From Coturnix japonica (taxonomy: Eukaryota; Chordata; Aves; Galliformes; Phasianidae): a DNA stretch of 64,000 bases. Below are positions 1 to 12,318 of this stretch, piece by piece (within the stretch, counting starts at the first letter, position 1; each line of letters opens with the position of its first letter). The DNA lies in NCBI RefSeq assembly GCF_001577835.2, contig NC_029518.1:36533830-36597829 (forward strand). Reading direction: 5' to 3'. A program made the position numbers and the translations under genes. The notes under the pieces are model-generated. The model worked only from the letters and a program-made list of their open reading frames with translations. It had not been told where the DNA came from and did not search any database.

Positions 1-121
1 AATAAGGTAAATGAATGTCCATAAGGACATGGTGGCAGGGCAAGGGGTTACCTAAGTCTCTTCAGGTGGCAACAAGAGTTCTGTCTTAACGCTTTTTGTC
101 CATTTCATTTGGTATCGTAAG

Positions 122-127
122 TTTATT
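122..127 (-). terminator. Candidate poly(A) signal overlapping the C1orf131 stop codon
   Basis: Reading the minus strand, the end of C1orf131 is ATC AAA TAA AC, so an AATAAA hexamer spans the stop codon. No other AATAAA is seen between here and the window edge on this strand. Whether it is used, giving a very short 3' UTR, cannot be told from sequence; a distal signal may lie outside the window. Confidence 0.35.
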
Positions 128-3100
128 TGATAACTTTAGTTGATTTAATTTTCTTTATGTCACCGCTTTGTAGAATCAAGGTCCCATCTCTGAATTTTCC
201 AACTTGTCCTGCAGGCCAAATGCTAGGCACCGATCTCTTCCTTTTGGTCTTCCTGAAATAGCAGCAGAGGAAAATGAATCAAGAGAAACACCAGAAACTC
301 ATTAAGACATTCAATACATTGAAAACTACCACCTATTTATGCAGTCAGCATTCATGTTATGCAATGCCAAATTACAGCATATATTGATCCCAGAACATTC
401 ATTACCTGTGTTACTGGTCAAAACTTGAAGCACATTACAGAATGAACTACATTAAAACAAACATTTGAAAACAAAGATTTTCAGATAAAGGAGTCTCACA
501 TTCCAACAAGGGAATTACACTATAATTAAGAATGTCACTGTACTTCTCAAGCCTCTATCTGCTGTACCTTGTTTTGCAAAAGTTGCTTCCCAGGGCAAAT
601 GCTCTGAGTAAATGTCACATCCTGTGTCCCCACACAGGGATTTCTATCCATCTTAGCTGTCATCTTAAACGTGCCAGTGCAGAACTGACATGTTTTCACT
701 TAAGCTGCACAACCAAAGCCTCTGAGACCGCTAAACATAGAACAAAGTCACCACTTTGTAATGAGAGTTCTACAGTTTTTGAAATTCACGTATAACTTGT
801 GGTTTTAGATCGTGCATAGTTACATAGGGATAATACACCAGCAAGGCTATACCAAAGAAATTTAACTGCATTAAAAATTTCTCACCTCTCCTTCAAGACT
901 TTCTTCTTCTTCAGAGAACCACCTTTATGTACCTGTGTTTAAAGATACCTATTTTAATGGCAAAGGAACAGGCTTTTTTTTTTTTGTCTAACCACCTCCC
1001 CCCTGCACTCTCAACATCCAGTTGTTTTTGCTTCACTGAACAAGATGCATGAAAACAAGTAGGGATACCTTTTGATGGGATAAATGATGCAATATCTTAC
1101 AGAGCACCATGCCAAGCTCTTCCTGTCACCTTGTGGAAAGCACAGTCCACCCACGACCAAAATGCTGCCCCTGCCACGTAAGGGCACACAAATCCAGCCA
1201 CACGAGGGGTATGTGATAGATCCTTGGGTCAAAAGATCTACTCAGCAGCAGGCAAGTACACCTGGCTGCCTGACTGAGCACACTGTCAAATGACAGGGTT
1301 TGCCTGTGTTTGGTCATACGCTGGCTATGCTTTAAGCCACGTGACAGAGGAGAAACAGGTCCCCTGGAAAAGAAGGTGTCAAAAGACAAGTTGGTGGAGC
1401 AGAAACCTGCCTGGCAGCCTGCTCCCACCTACAACACAGGCAGGGAACTGGCTTGGGGCCAGATGGACCATGCTAGAGGATGGATGCAACACAAACCTCA
1501 CCCTTGCTTTAAATAATGAGCAAGATCCTAGATGTAATTGTGCTGATATAAAACCAGCTGAACATCTGGCTGCTTATGGTTAGACAACACACAACAATCA
1601 TTAATTAGAGACCTTTTTTTTTGTTCCCCCTTGGGAGGCATGGAAAAAAAAAAACCCACGAGAACTGCTTATTTTGCATCATCCATCTACCATCCCCCAA
1701 GGATACAGCACTGAAACCCACCACAGCACAGGTTGAATTCTGCACCCTTCACACTACACACAACAAGCTCTGACTGGTGAGATGAGTAGTGCTGGAGTCA
1801 GGAGCTCACTTCATGGGAGCAGCAGGTGTCAAACTGAGGCACTCCTCCTGTGCCTGAGGCATTACCTGTCAGGCTCTTGGGCTAGATCTTACATGCTGGC
1901 TTTTTATAGACAGAATGTCACACAGACCTGTCCCTTATCTTCACCCTCTGTTGTTTTCTTCGCCTTCATTTTCTCCTGGTATTTCTTGTAGTTGATGTGT
2001 TCCTTTTTGGGAGGCTGCAATAAAGATTGGGAGTGATACCTCTGCTGATGTTTCCAAATAGATTAAAAAAACATTCACATGCTTGCATGGAAATTATTTG
2101 GAATATATAGAATGGGATCTTGTGTTTTAAACAAGTGGTGCCAAAACCCCACAGTGTTTCTTACACTTTCCCTACATTATAACAGTTGGGTCACCTCCCA
2201 ACACAAAGCAAGCAAGAATTACCTTGGCTCCCAGCATGATTGCACGTTCCCGTTCCCATATACGCTGTTCCTGCTTCTCATAGCCAGTGATTCCAAACCT
2301 GTGCACTTCCAAACGAGCCTAAAATGTCACAGAAAATTGCGAGCATTTGGTAATTGTCCAGTCTGTTGTAAAATGACACTTGACAGACCACACTGAAGTC
2401 ATACACCCAGAGATTCCTTAGCTAATATCTGAATATTCAGAATGCTATAAAATAATACAATTTGAGTTCTGTGCTATACTGCAGAACAGTTGAGCACTGT
2501 TCATCTGATCTCTGGACAATAAGGACTAACAGGGTCATTAATTGTTTCTCCTCATGTCACATTAAAACTGGATACGTGGGAAGGATGCATTCTGCAGAGA
2601 AGTGAGTTGTGTTGTGCTGTACAGACCAGAGCAATGAGACAGAACCAAATGTTAGAACAAAAAGACAAATGGTAAAAGGTAATTTAATGTGTCAGAACTG
2701 GATGGCAGATGTTTCTTTCTTTTCTTTCCCCATATGAGGTCAGAAATTCATAACTAACACCACAGGCCTAAAACACCATATGCAACACATTACAGGTACT
2801 CACATAGCTTTACACAACTAACGTACAGGGAACTTCCTCTGTTTATCAGTGAAAGATCAGACAGAAAGGCCGCAGAGCCATAACGTGCCTCTCTAATGCA
2901 CTCCTCCTCCAGCACAGCACGTGGCCAAGATTATATATTAGGAAATCCTCACCTGCAAAACGTAATTTTTTCTAGCACTGCTTCTCAGTGGTTCCACTGC
3001 AGCTTTCCCAAGCATACTGATACACACACATGTACACAATGAAGCTCTGAGATTAGGTAGATGCTAGTGACTTACTTTTTCGAAGTTAAATTCTTGCTTG

Positions 3101-4237
3101 TTCACATTTTTCTTTTCAGCCACTGTTGAGTTCTGTGAACAAAACAAACCATTTCATTGAATATAGTAAAAAAAAACAAATTGAAAGCTGAACGTAACAG
3201 CTCTTTAGAAAGCAGTGAAACGCTAAAATGGGTGGTAAGGAAGAGCATGAAACCTTCCAGGTGCAACTTTTTCCAGCTTTCTCTTTTAATAAATCAAGGT
3301 AAGAAGGTCTCGGCGACATTTTAAATATGAAGATATTAGAAGGTTGTATTGGAACAGCTCAGGTTGGAAAAGACTTTCAGGATCACTTTTTTCTTCATGC
3401 CTTGTTTTTTGGTAGCATGAGGACACTGGGTGCCCACAGACCAACCAGGGCCTGAGACCTAATGCCTACAAGACACTCCATAGGATACACAGAGCCAGCC
3501 CGAGGTGCTCCTTGCTTCTTAGTGGCCTGCAGGCCCCTCACACCCACCTGTCCTCAAGGTGAGGGCAACACAGGAAACACTGAGGCAGAGGAACAGCTGA
3601 GAGGCTTTTCTACCTGCTTTATTTGTGGGACACTGCTAGAGGCAAAGCCTTGCCTTTAACTTGAAGCAATAAACACGTTTATATAAAAGCATGGCCACTG
3701 GCAAGCTGGGAGCTTATGCTTCACGCTGTATTAGCAGCTCCCAGCCCAGAGGTTCCCCCGGCCGTACCTGGGTGCCGTCTCCGGGTGCAGCCGGAGCGGG
3801 GCCGGGCCTCGCTTTCCTCTTCCTGGCTCTGAACACCACCACCTCCACCTGGGTGGGGGGCGGCGTTGTGGCGGTGCGGAGCATCTCCTCCCGCAGCCCC
3901 CCGAAGAACCCTCGGGCGCTGCGCCGCTCTCTGTCCGCCCCGCCGGCATCGCTCGGGGCTGCGGGCTGCGCTTCCCGGCTCTCCTCCTCCTCCTTCTCCT
4001 CCTCCTCATTAGCCTCGCTGTCTTCCGTCGCACCCCGGACGCGGGGCTCGTCACCTGCACGGCAGAACACGTGCGCGGATCAACTTCGCTTCTCAGCGAG
4101 CGGCCCTCCCTCCCTCCCTCCCTCCCTCCGTCCGTCCGTCCGTCCCGCAGCCCTCCTTTGGGCCCCGCTCACCCACCCAGGTCGTATAGAGCGCCGAGCA
4201 CCTCCTCCAGCCGCCGACAAGGCTCCGACGACCCCAT
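123..4237 (-). CDS. C1orf131: C1orf131 homologue, SSU processome factor (DUF4602)
   Basis: Seven coding exons on the minus strand, in transcript order: 4237-4177, 4054-3768, 3132-3076, 2318-2223, 2014-1928, 932-886, 252-123. All borders are GT-AG, phases agree, and the sum is 765 nt (254 residues plus stop). The N-terminus reads [20 protein letters not shown], followed by a Glu-rich acidic stretch and the block [13 protein letters not shown]. The conserved C-terminal half contains [42 protein letters not shown] and [13 protein letters not shown], closely matching what I recall of human C1orf131. The human protein is a nucleolar component of the small-subunit processome, related to yeast Faf1, so a role in early 40S assembly follows from the family. 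Exon 6 (886-932) is the least certain: it is short and has a weak pyrimidine tract, but it restores phase and supplies the expected Lys-rich linker. The gene is head to head with GNPAT, as in human. Confidence 0.9.
3357..3395 (-). mobile_element. Possible CR1 tail scrap
   Basis: C1orf131 intron 2 holds caggttggaaaagactttca and ggatcac, resembling the antisense of a CR1 3' end. It is too short to be sure. Confidence 0.4.
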
Positions 4238-4640
4238 GGCGCACACAGCGGAAGGCCGCTTGGGCCCCGGCGGCTCCCGTCGCCCCTAAGATGGCGCCGC
4301 CCACGGCGCGGTGCCCCCGCCCTCCCCCGCGCCCGCCTCAGCGCGCCGGGCAGCCGGGCCGGGGCGGCGCGGGGCCATGGGAGCCGCAGCTCGGGGGTAG
4401 GGCGGCCCAGCGGGGAGCGGGGCGGCGCGGCGGCGCTCGCAGAGCCATGGCGGCGGCGGCGGTGGCGATGGCGGCCGGGCGGGCGCGGCGAGGGACGCCC
4501 ATGTTCTCGGTAGGCGGCGCGGGGACGGGGGCCGCTGAAGCGGGGCTCGGGTGGGGCCTGCGGGCGGGCGGCAGGTGCCGGGCAGGGCGGGAGCGAAGGG
4601 CTGAGGCTGTGCCCGGGCTCGGGAGCTGCCCCGTCTCTCC
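3740..4640. promoter_or_regulatory. CpG-island bidirectional promoter, C1orf131/GNPAT
   Basis: The GC content and CpG density are very high compared with flanking introns. The two start codons (minus 4237, plus 4447) are 209 bp apart, so the core promoter lies between them. A YY1-like motif AAGATGGCGCC occurs at 4288-4298, in the middle of the gap; no TATA box is evident. This is the classic housekeeping divergent promoter layout, also known for the human pair. Large open frames on both strands here are products of GC richness. Confidence 0.8.
4104..4147. repeat. Pyrimidine simple repeat (CCTC/GTCC)n
   Basis: Tandem CCCT units switch to CGTC units. The repeat lies inside intron 1 of C1orf131, just downstream of its first exon. 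Confidence 0.85.
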
Positions 4641-7600
4641 ATCCTCGGCTGTCGGTGCTGCGGCGTGCTGCTGTCGGCGAGTTCTCGGCTGTACTGGCTG
4701 TGAGAGCTGTCACGAAGGTGGATAGGCAGAGCGGGCTGTCTCGTGTTGTGCCGCTGAAACGAGCTCGCTGTTTTTCCCTGAGGAGATTTGGATGTGGGTG
4801 TTCAGTCTGTCCTCTCGTTGCGGTTGGGAAAGAGGGATATGGCTCGTAGTTCCAGCTCGTGTTCCTGAACGGCACTACTGTATATCCCTGGCGTTGTGCC
4901 GCTGTCCCAGGTGCACCCGAACGCGCTCCTGTTGTGTTCTAGGGATCGTGGAGAGCTGCAGCAATGTGCTGGTAACCACCTACAGAAATGAGCTCTCTGA
5001 TTCCAGGGTTCTCAGCTGTATATCCTCTGAGCGTGTCTCTGTCAGCCTGCAGGTGTATTCAAGCAGCAGTTTGGCTGTACAGCACGAGAGGAAGGTTTGT
5101 TTCGGTTCCCTCCGTGCCACGTCAGGCTGGGATGTGAATGCATGGAAGGACAGCAGATGTAGATCAAATCTGGAAGGGTGAAATGAATGGAAGTGACTTC
5201 TCCATCAGCTGTGGCTTTGTACAGCCCCTGTTATCCATGTCGTGTTCTGGTGTTAATGGCTGCAGCAGCACAGCTGCCCCTGGTGTGGCTGATGCCACCA
5301 GAGCTGAGTACTAGGTCCTTTCCCTCGGCCTTTCTCTTTTCTTCCAAAAGTGGTTTAATTTTTCTGTTTTATTTGTATTTGGAAAAGTTGCTACGAGGTA
5401 TTAAGGCCACGGATGACTGACACAAACTATCTCCAGACTCCTTGTCAGCTTATGACTTCAATGGTGCTTGTGTGACATCAGCTAAATGAAAGCTGCGGAA
5501 GAAGAAAGATTGAAAGCTTTAATACTAAACTAAATAGGAAAAAAAGGATGAGAAAGCTTTTAAATGGATGCGGGCCTACATTTAACATAGCATGTCTGAG
5601 CTTAACCCTATGACTTTATAGAAGGTCTGTGTGGAGTTACTGTGGGACAGCTCTCTGAACTACAGTACTGGAGAGAAAAGTGAGATGAACTACCAAGCAC
5701 TGGTGTAATAAAGGATGGTACCCAAACCTGGCTGTAGCATAGGGGAAAGAATATAACAACATCAGGCATTATAGGAGAGGGTCGTGTTCTCTGATAAAAT
5801 GAAATTGTCTCTTGATTCATTTGAAGTTTTGAAGGGTTTTTTTTTCTTTTTCTATTATTTTACTTTATTTTTTGGTGGTTCTTAAGTGGACATATTCCTG
5901 ATTTGTGGTATTTTGTTTCATTGTTCCAAATGGTGCTCAGTGCTCACTCCAAATGTCAGCTGCTTTAGATAGTGTTGCTGATGTAGCTACACTGAGCACA
6001 CAGCGAAAGCTGACTCCCTCTCCCAGATCTGAAAATGTGGCTGCTTCTGCTGCATGTTTTGCTTATCCATTTCTGGTGGATGTTTGCCAGCCAGGACTTC
6101 ATTGTGTGGTCAGGGAAGGTCACTGTAACAGCCTAGGAAGCATTGCCTTACATCCCTCACTTTTTCCTTCACTGGCTGTGCTTTCTGTACCTTTGTATCC
6201 AAGCTCAGTGGCAGCAGGGATACTACTTTCTTTTGTTGATGATTGTGTTCTGGTAATGTTGTTCCTGTTATTGTCTTTATGCAGCTGTAAGAGTAGAGAT
6301 CAAAGCTGCTAATACCTACTAATCATGAAGAGGCTGGAGGCAAGGCATTTTAGCTTTAAAGCCGAGGTGTTCCCTGAACCTCTTCCTGTTGGACGGAATT
6401 AAGCAATGGGACATAGGGTGATGTGGGGACCTTTGCAATTGGAAACGTTTGTTGCTTTTGTTTCAGTTCCATTTATTTATTTATTTAAAATCTCTAATTG
6501 CAGCATTGTTCCAAGCAGTGCATAGTTTGTGCACCCGGAATATAGAATGCAGACATCACAGGAATCTGTATCCAAGCGGATCACCGAATCATTCAAGATG
6601 GTGTCTCATTCTTTATTTGTATGTTCCCAGCAGAAAGAGCTCACGTCAAAGAAAAGAGATGAGTTTGAAGATATCTTGGAGGAAAGACGGTTGTCCAGTG
6701 ACTTGAGATATGCAATGAAATGTTTTACACCTGTGATCTATAAAGGACTTTCACCTTGCAAGCCAAATGCTATTAAAAGTGTTGTTCTCCAATCGGAGCA
6801 GGTTCAATATGTTATCAAGCAGGTGAGTCTGAACGCTGAGCTGTAAAACAAACTAAATTGAACACAGCCAAACTTTGTGTGGCAACAGGATAGAAGAAAT
6901 ATTGCTGGCCTTGTCAAACACGATAGGTGTAGTTTGGAAGGCAGTCCAATAAATCAGTAACTTGAGAGCCATTCTCCTCTGGCAGGAAAGACAAGTACTG
7001 GCAACCACAGGGTTGCCAGTAAAGCTGTTAGACATCTGATTTATATTGTGTTGTTTTAATTTTGCTTCTGTGACACTTCACTTTCCAACTTAACCAACGT
7101 GCTTGACTTATTTTTTTCCCCCTTCTCCACTGTCCTTGATGCAGAGCAGCATTATGAAAGACACACTCTGCTTAGTAGATGCTTCTGAACTTTGAAGATG
7201 TCTTGTAGCAGTGTTATGGGATACTGATGTGTTTAGCATGGAATCATAAATGCTACATTCCCTAAAATGAAAGTTCTATTTCACATAGTTATTTGGAGTA
7301 GAAATGCCAAGATGTATCTACGTTTTGGTTTTAAGATGAAGTGCAGCTGCTACTTTGTATTGAATAAAATATTTTATATTCAACTGACTCATATTTTGTA
7401 TTGCATTTAAATGGCTGGAGTAAGGGAACTACTTAGAAGGAGTACCTATTTTCAGTATTAAAAAATATAATAATAATAAATTCCAGGCTAGCAGATGTGT
7501 GTATAAGATATTTTGGTTAGTTCGGAGTGAGTAGCTACCATGATACTTTTATTTTTCAATGGTCAGTGTGAGGTATGATACATCAGAGCTTGCTATGAGG

Positions 7601-10600
7601 TTACGAACTGAAGTATGACCTATGTCTTTCAGTCTTACTGCCATCAGGAATTGCTAAGTAATGTTTAATATAAAAAAAATTGAAACCTTTCAATTTGGAA
7701 ACATCAGAGTGTTATCTGAAAGAAAATATTCTATATGGGATTTGTCAGAAAGATGCCTGTGTGATGTTTTCTTCTTAAGTGCTGCTTTTCTAATGGAAAA
7801 TGATTTTGATAGAAATTCAGTGTGGAGTGATTAAAGGAGGCTTGCAGTCTTGCCATTGCAGCCTGCTTCTCAGCTCCAAGCTGAGAAGAGATTACTGCAA
7901 GTCTTGCTGGCCTCTGAACTGATCCGTGCTGTTTAGGAAGCTTTTTATTCTGTCCTTCTTCCTCTTTCTTCCTGTTCGATGTTCAGTAAAAGGCATGTTC
8001 CTCATTTTGTAACAGCAAAAGATGAACTTCTCAGTTAAATATTTCTCTATTTAAAAGAGAATATAAACTTATCTAAATAGAAGAGGTGATTGTTAAGTCT
8101 GTTTCAAAAAAAAAAAAAAAACCTTCAAAATGGAATGTGCATAAGAACAGGAAGAAAATACATTGATATGCAAAGCTGGTAGAGACAGCGCTTTGTTTGC
8201 ATTTCAGCTAGCCATTGCCAGAGTAAGAAATGAGGTTCTTTGGTTAAGTCTTAAAATCCAACCCAAATGCACTTCTGAGATCCACTTGAGTATTTCTGCA
8301 AGCTTAAGTTTCATTCTACTAATGAAAGAAAACTGCACACAACCTTCTTCAGACCAATAATCTAGGAAATATTCTTAGAGTTTAAACTTCCTCTCAAGAT
8401 ACTACAGGCTAAAACATTCATGTAGTATGTTTTTGAGGAAAAAAAGTTACTTTTCAACCCCTGTTGACAGCTCAGCTTTAACATGGCTTTCTCATGCTGT
8501 TTGACACTGAACAGATTCTGTAAGGTTAGATCTATGCCTACTAGATAAAACTCTAGAATTACTGCTGCTGTAACTGTTGTGGCCCACTGAATAGTGTGTG
8601 TGTTGGCAAGGAGAAGGGGGCAACATTTGATTGTTCTTTTGTTTCTTTTATTTCTCTTTAGTTAGCAAAAGAAATGGGAGAATCGCCTGATATTATTCAA
8701 GAAGAAGCCATGGAAATCCTGGATGAGATGGGTCACAGTATGCAATTAGGAGCTGTCAGATTTTTTGCCTTTACTCTGAGCAAAATATTTAAGCAGCTAT
8801 TCCAGAGAGTTTGTGTGAACGAAGAAGGAATGCAGAGAGTGAGTATCGTTCAAGAAAAATAAAAAGGGAAAAGGATATGAATTGAACAAAGAAACTATAC
8901 TCAACAAATGAGCTATTCTTCTTAAGCTATGTGAAGATCTGTATCTGCAAGTTTCAACAGCAGTTCTGCAAATACTGGAACAACACTGTTTGTTCTTATT
9001 TCTTTTTTCAGTTGCAACATGCCATTCAAGAGCACCCAGTTGTACTGCTGCCCAGTCACCGAAGCTATGTAGACTTTTTGATGCTGTCTTATTTGCTATA
9101 TACGTATGACTTGGCTTTGCCTGTCATTGCAGCAGGAATAGGCAAGTATGTTCTTTTAGTGGTGTTTTCAGGATTCACAGAACCGGTAGCAAGGGATCAG
9201 GTAGCTGCTGCTATAAATAGTTGTGTTTAATTTCTGTTCCAAATACACTGTGTTAAAATAACTTAGGATTAGATATTTGCATGGTTGTGCCCCCTCCTCT
9301 GTGCTGAGTGAGTCCAATCAAAAGTGATTTTTTTTCATAGCAAGAATAACCAGAAGTAACTCACTTGTAGACCCGAGGCTGGGAAAAGACAGGCGTTGTG
9401 AAGCAGGCTTCTCTATTGCTTTCTTTGCCTGGAAACAGACAAAAGCTTGGCCAAGAGTTACTGTGTACACAGAGCCTTTTGTGACACTGGATACAGCTTT
9501 AAGTGCCGTCACAGTAGCCTGATATGAAGTGCCAATTACCTCTTGCTGGTTGGTGGTGTGACTGATTCCTTGAAACTGATTGGTGACACCAGGATTGGAG
9601 GCTGCCTGAGCTGTAGTTACCTTGCAGTGATGGAGTTCACTCTTGAAGGATGTTGGACAGGCAAAGAATTAAATCAGGAAGCTTAATTTTAGGAAAGCAA
9701 ACTTCAATAGGTTAGTCAACAAAAATCCCTGGAAATCTGTCCTCAGGGACAAGGGAGCAGAGCAGAACTGGCAGATCTTTAAGGAAGCTTTCCTTAGGGC
9801 ACAAGACTTTCCTCAGTGTGGAGGAAGTCAGGAAAGGAAGGCAAGAGACTGGCATGGCTGAACCAGGACCTGCTGGTCAAACTGGAGAGCAAGAAGGAAA
9901 TGCACAATGGAATAAGAGATAGGTAACCATAGAGGAGTTCAGTGGTGCTGCTAGGTTGTGCAGGGATGGGGTCAGGACAGCCAAGGTCCAACTGAAACAG
10001 GATTTGTCAAGGGGCACAAAGAAGGATAAGAAAGGCTTCTATGAGTACATGAACCAAAAAAGGAAGGTTCAGGAGGGCGTACACCTTGTGAGCAATACAG
10101 ACAGGCTTGTAACAACAGGCAAGAAGACTGAGGTACTCAAAACTTTTTTTTGCTTCAGTCTTTACTTGCAACTGTTCTGCACACAGCTGTTGAGTGGATG
10201 ATTCAGAAGGTGGGAACTGGGAGAGTCATGCCTCTCCAACCATAAGAGAAGGCCATAAGAGAATGACCATTTGAGGAACCTAAGCATACAAAAGTCAATG
10301 GGTCCTGATGAGATGCATCCCAGAGTCCTGAGGGAATTCACTGACATAGTTGCCAAGCCACTCACAATGGTGTTTGAGAAGTCATGGCAGTCAGGTGAAG
10401 ATCCTGGTGACTGGAAGTAAGGCCATGTCACATTCATTTATAAGATGGGTAGAAAGGATGACACAGGGAACTACCAATCTGTCAGCCTCATCTCTGCTGG
10501 GGAAGATCATGGAACAGATCCTCCTGGAAGCTATGCTAAGGCACATGGAAGAGAGGGAGGTGATATGGGATAACCAGCATGGCTTCACCAAGGGCAGGTC

Positions 10601-12277
10601 CTGCCTGGACAACCTTGTTCTTTATGATAGTGTAACTGCGTCAGTGGACAAGGGAAGAGCCTCTGATGTCATCTGTCAGGACTTCAGTAAAGCCTTTGAC
10701 ATGATCCCCCATAACATCCTTCTCTCCAAATTAGGAATATATGGATTTGATGAGTTGGCTGTTTGTTGGTTGGGGAGCTGGTTATGAGATCATACCCAGA
10801 GAGTCATGGTCAATGTCTCAATGTCCAGATGGAGATTAGTGACAAGTGGTGTCCATCAGGGGTCAGTACTGAGACCAGTGCTCTTTAACATCTTCATCAG
10901 TGATATCAGCAGTGGGACTGAGTGCACCCTCAGCAACTTTGCAGATGACACCAACCTGTGTGGTGCAGTCAGCAGGCCCAGGTGAACCTTTGAGGTTCAA
11001 CAGATCCAAGTTCTGTCACCCAGGTCGTGGTGACCTCTGCTGTCAATACAAGCTGGAGGACATAAGGGTAGAGCACATCCCTGCCAAAAATGACTTGGCA
11101 CTGGTGGATGGCAATCTGAATATGAGCCAGGCCAACTGCATCCTGGGCTGCATCAAAAGAAACGTGGCCAGCAGGTCAAATGAGATTATCCAGCCCCCTT
11201 TACTCTGTGCTGGTGACACTTCGCCTGGAGTACTGTGTCTAGATGTGGAGTCTTCAGGAGGGGGAGAGACATAGATCTGTTAGGGAACCTTCAGAGGAGG
11301 GCCACAAAAATGATCCAAGGGATGGAACACCTCCTACAAGGACAAGCTGAGAGAACTGGGGATGTTCAGCCTGGAGAAGAGAGGGCTCCAGGGAGACTTA
11401 AGAGCGGCCCTTTTGTTATCTAAAAGGGGGCTCTAGGAAAGGAGACAGACTCTTTAGCAGAGTGCAGAGCTGGTGAGGTAGTGTGGGTGTGAGGCCCATG
11501 GAAAGATGCTTTTGAGTCCCAGTTCCTGGTGTGGCCGTGAGTAGTGGGGAAAGGTGTTGTGTATGGTGACTGCATCCTGGTTGGGGGGTTGATTGGGCAG
11601 TAAGAGGATGGAAGAGAGGGTAGAGTCTGTACTGTGGTGATAGGGGGAGGGTAGTAGGAGTAAAGGAAAGAGCTGCTGTTGTTGCCCAGGGTCCTGTAGC
11701 TAATTTCCTTTTATCTATTTTCTTTATGTCTAGTGACTGAATATCCATTCACAGATGTTTTACTGATTGAGGTACCAAGAAGGCTGAAGCAGCAAATGGC
11801 CAGCTGCTATGTAGGCTCATTTTAAATACCTCCCCAAAATATTCATTAGTGCTAAGCACTTCCTGGTTTTGGCAAGCTAAGCACTGAGGGATTACTTGAA
11901 ACTAGAAAATTATCAAAAATTGTGTCTGGCTTTTGCTACCATTCTCAAATTGATGAGTTGGACTCTTACATGATATAATGTGATTTAATTGGTTAGTTTA
12001 TTTCCGGGGTTAATTTGTGTCTTCTGAGATGCATTCAGTGGTAACTGATCTTTCTGGAGATGAGTGAGATAATGTACTTTAAAAAAATAGTCCTCATTAT
12101 GGCTGAAATCTGGATGTCTGAGTTATCAAAATAAATTGATATGAATGCTATTTACTTATATACATACATTATATATACACGTATATGTATATATATTATA
12201 TAGATATATATTTCAATTATGTGTGTGTGTGTGTATATATATGCGTATATATGTGTGTGTGTGTGTATATATATATG

Positions 12278-12318
<41 letters not shown>

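Noticed and set aside
3691-4725. 344-codon open frame on the plus strand
   Set aside because: It is the antisense shadow of C1orf131 exons 1-2 plus the GC-rich promoter and GNPAT exon 1 region. Composition, not coding, keeps it open.
4093-4875. 260-codon open frame on the minus strand
   Set aside because: Out of frame with C1orf131 exon 1 and spread over CpG-island sequence; no domain visible.
10350-10787. An intact CR1 reverse transcriptase gene
   Set aside because: The frame covers only part of the RT domain, the neighbouring ORF2 pieces lie in other frames, and the 5' half is missing.
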